Translations under genes and position numbers: made by a program | The notes under the pieces: generated by a model | Told to the model about the DNA's origin: nothing | Databases searched by the model: none | What the model saw: only the letters and a program-made list of their open reading frames with translations | NCBI GenBank assembly: GCA_903813345.2 | Contig: CAIIXF020000010.1 | Location: 21,837,181 to 21,897,180, forward strand | Length of the DNA: 60,000 bases | Reading direction: 5' to 3' | Source: Owenia fusiformis | Lineage: Eukaryota; Annelida; Polychaeta; Sabellida; Oweniidae | Part shown: in pieces, positions 59,071 through 60,000 of the stretch | Numbering within the stretch: position 1 is the first letter of the stretch | Layout of the letters: each line of letters begins with the position of its first letter

Positions 59071-60000
59071 TGTGATCTGGTTCGCGTCGTGTGCCTTAAA
59101 ATCAATGCATTATTAACTAAATGAGCATTTCATTGTCACTTTTTAATATTGATAGAAAAGAAGGTATTTATTAGAGTCTATTGATGGCTCAAGTTGCAGG
59201 TTATTTAGAATTGCTTTCAATTTTGTTATTTTTTGGATCAGGATTAGGCACTGCTTGACTGTTTCATTTAATTTTTTATAGTTTTATGCTGGTAATACAT
59301 TCATGTCTGGTTATGAGGGTATGTTGTAATCAATACAAATTCATGTTTATTGTGAATTAAATACAATTACATGTACCAGTATCATGAGTGGAATAAAGCA
59401 GATGCATATTTTAGCTACACATCCAGTGATCCATCTCTACTGCACCCTTAGGGCCAAAAATATCAATATAACTTCACAAAACCAATTTCATTAAAGAAAA
59501 GCACTGATCATTGAGTGGGAGATAATTTTCCTCTTGCATCATAACTGCTTCAATCTAAATGGTTATTAAATGATTTTTAAATGAGTGACTTTTAACCACA
59601 GTATAACAGCCAAAAGCAAATATTATTTCTTGATTTTTTATTTACAAATACTTTTTCAAGGAAATGTTTGTTAATATCACTGAGACTAAGTAAGAATTAC
59701 AAGTATTTTAACATTTTGTTTTGGATTTGGATCAAATAAGATTTGGTTCAAAGTTAATAGGTGATGACCTCCTCTCAATATGGCATGCTCAATTCAAAAT
59801 GGCAACCATTTTTGAAAAAAAATTCTGCGATAACTGAAATACTAATTGACCAATTCAGTTCAATTATATGCTGATACCTAAGGACATAAAGATTGCTGCT
59901 CAAAATAGTGATAATGGAATCCTTTGAGAATAAATGAATTTGGATTTGTAGAGAGGTTGGCAGGAAGGCACTGAACTGCTCTATAAATATGAAAATAGCC
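59071..60000. other. no recognised feature
   Basis: AT-rich sequence without a supportable exon or clear repeat. Confidence 0.3.

Overview
This is animal nuclear DNA. It has spliced genes with GT-AG introns, is AT-rich and repeat-dense, and carries many MITE-like elements and 'aaaatggccgcc' type dispersed repeats. The mix of a mitochondrial-clan cytochrome P450, CTC1, a FAM174 gene, Polinton, CACTA and MULE-like elements fits a marine lophotrochozoan, most likely a bivalve mollusc. That placement is inference; no species is claimed.

Layout. (1) 1-7.4 kb: mostly repeats, plus a small two-exon membrane-protein gene on the minus strand (about 3.8-4.6 kb). (2) 7,372-16,955: a Polinton/Maverick-type element with a 6-bp target duplication (AAGAGA) and 998-bp terminal inverted repeats (TIRs) that differ at three positions by eye. 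It keeps only two open genes, a zinc-finger/packaging-ATPase protein and a small basic virion-like protein. Its left TIR is split by a 5.1-kb inverted-repeat element, which is itself split by a 641-bp Harbinger-type MITE. (3) 17-21 kb: repeats and small MITEs. (4) 21.4-27.8 kb: a complete 10-coding-exon P450 gene (556 aa) on the plus strand. (5) 28.3-52.3 kb: a gene for CTC1, the large subunit of the telomeric CST complex, on the minus strand with 22 predicted coding exons, convergent with the P450. Its largest intron holds an 11.5-kb element with CACTA termini and a 3-bp duplication, which contains a ~203-bp satellite and a 203-bp MULE-like MITE. (6) 55.3-57.5 kb: a FAM174-type membrane-protein gene on the plus strand with an ETS/CRE promoter. 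(7) 57.5-60 kb: minisatellite and dispersed repeats.

Four observations stand out. The mini-Polinton is young-looking and carries ETS-CRE-E-box composites in its TIRs, similar to the host FAM174 promoter in the same window. Three independent minisatellites (50-, 55- and 27-bp units) each begin inside the last bases of a coding exon, twice duplicating a stop codon. A CACTA element occupies a CTC1 intron. The CTC1 model appears to lack the N-terminal part of the vertebrate protein.

The host genes are unrelated in function: steroid/lipid-type mitochondrial oxidation, telomere end maintenance, and a Golgi/plasma-membrane-type small protein. There is no operon logic; the window is best read as ordinary host genes embedded in heavy transposon traffic. 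Exon boundaries were placed by reading frame, splice dinucleotides and family similarity, without transcripts.
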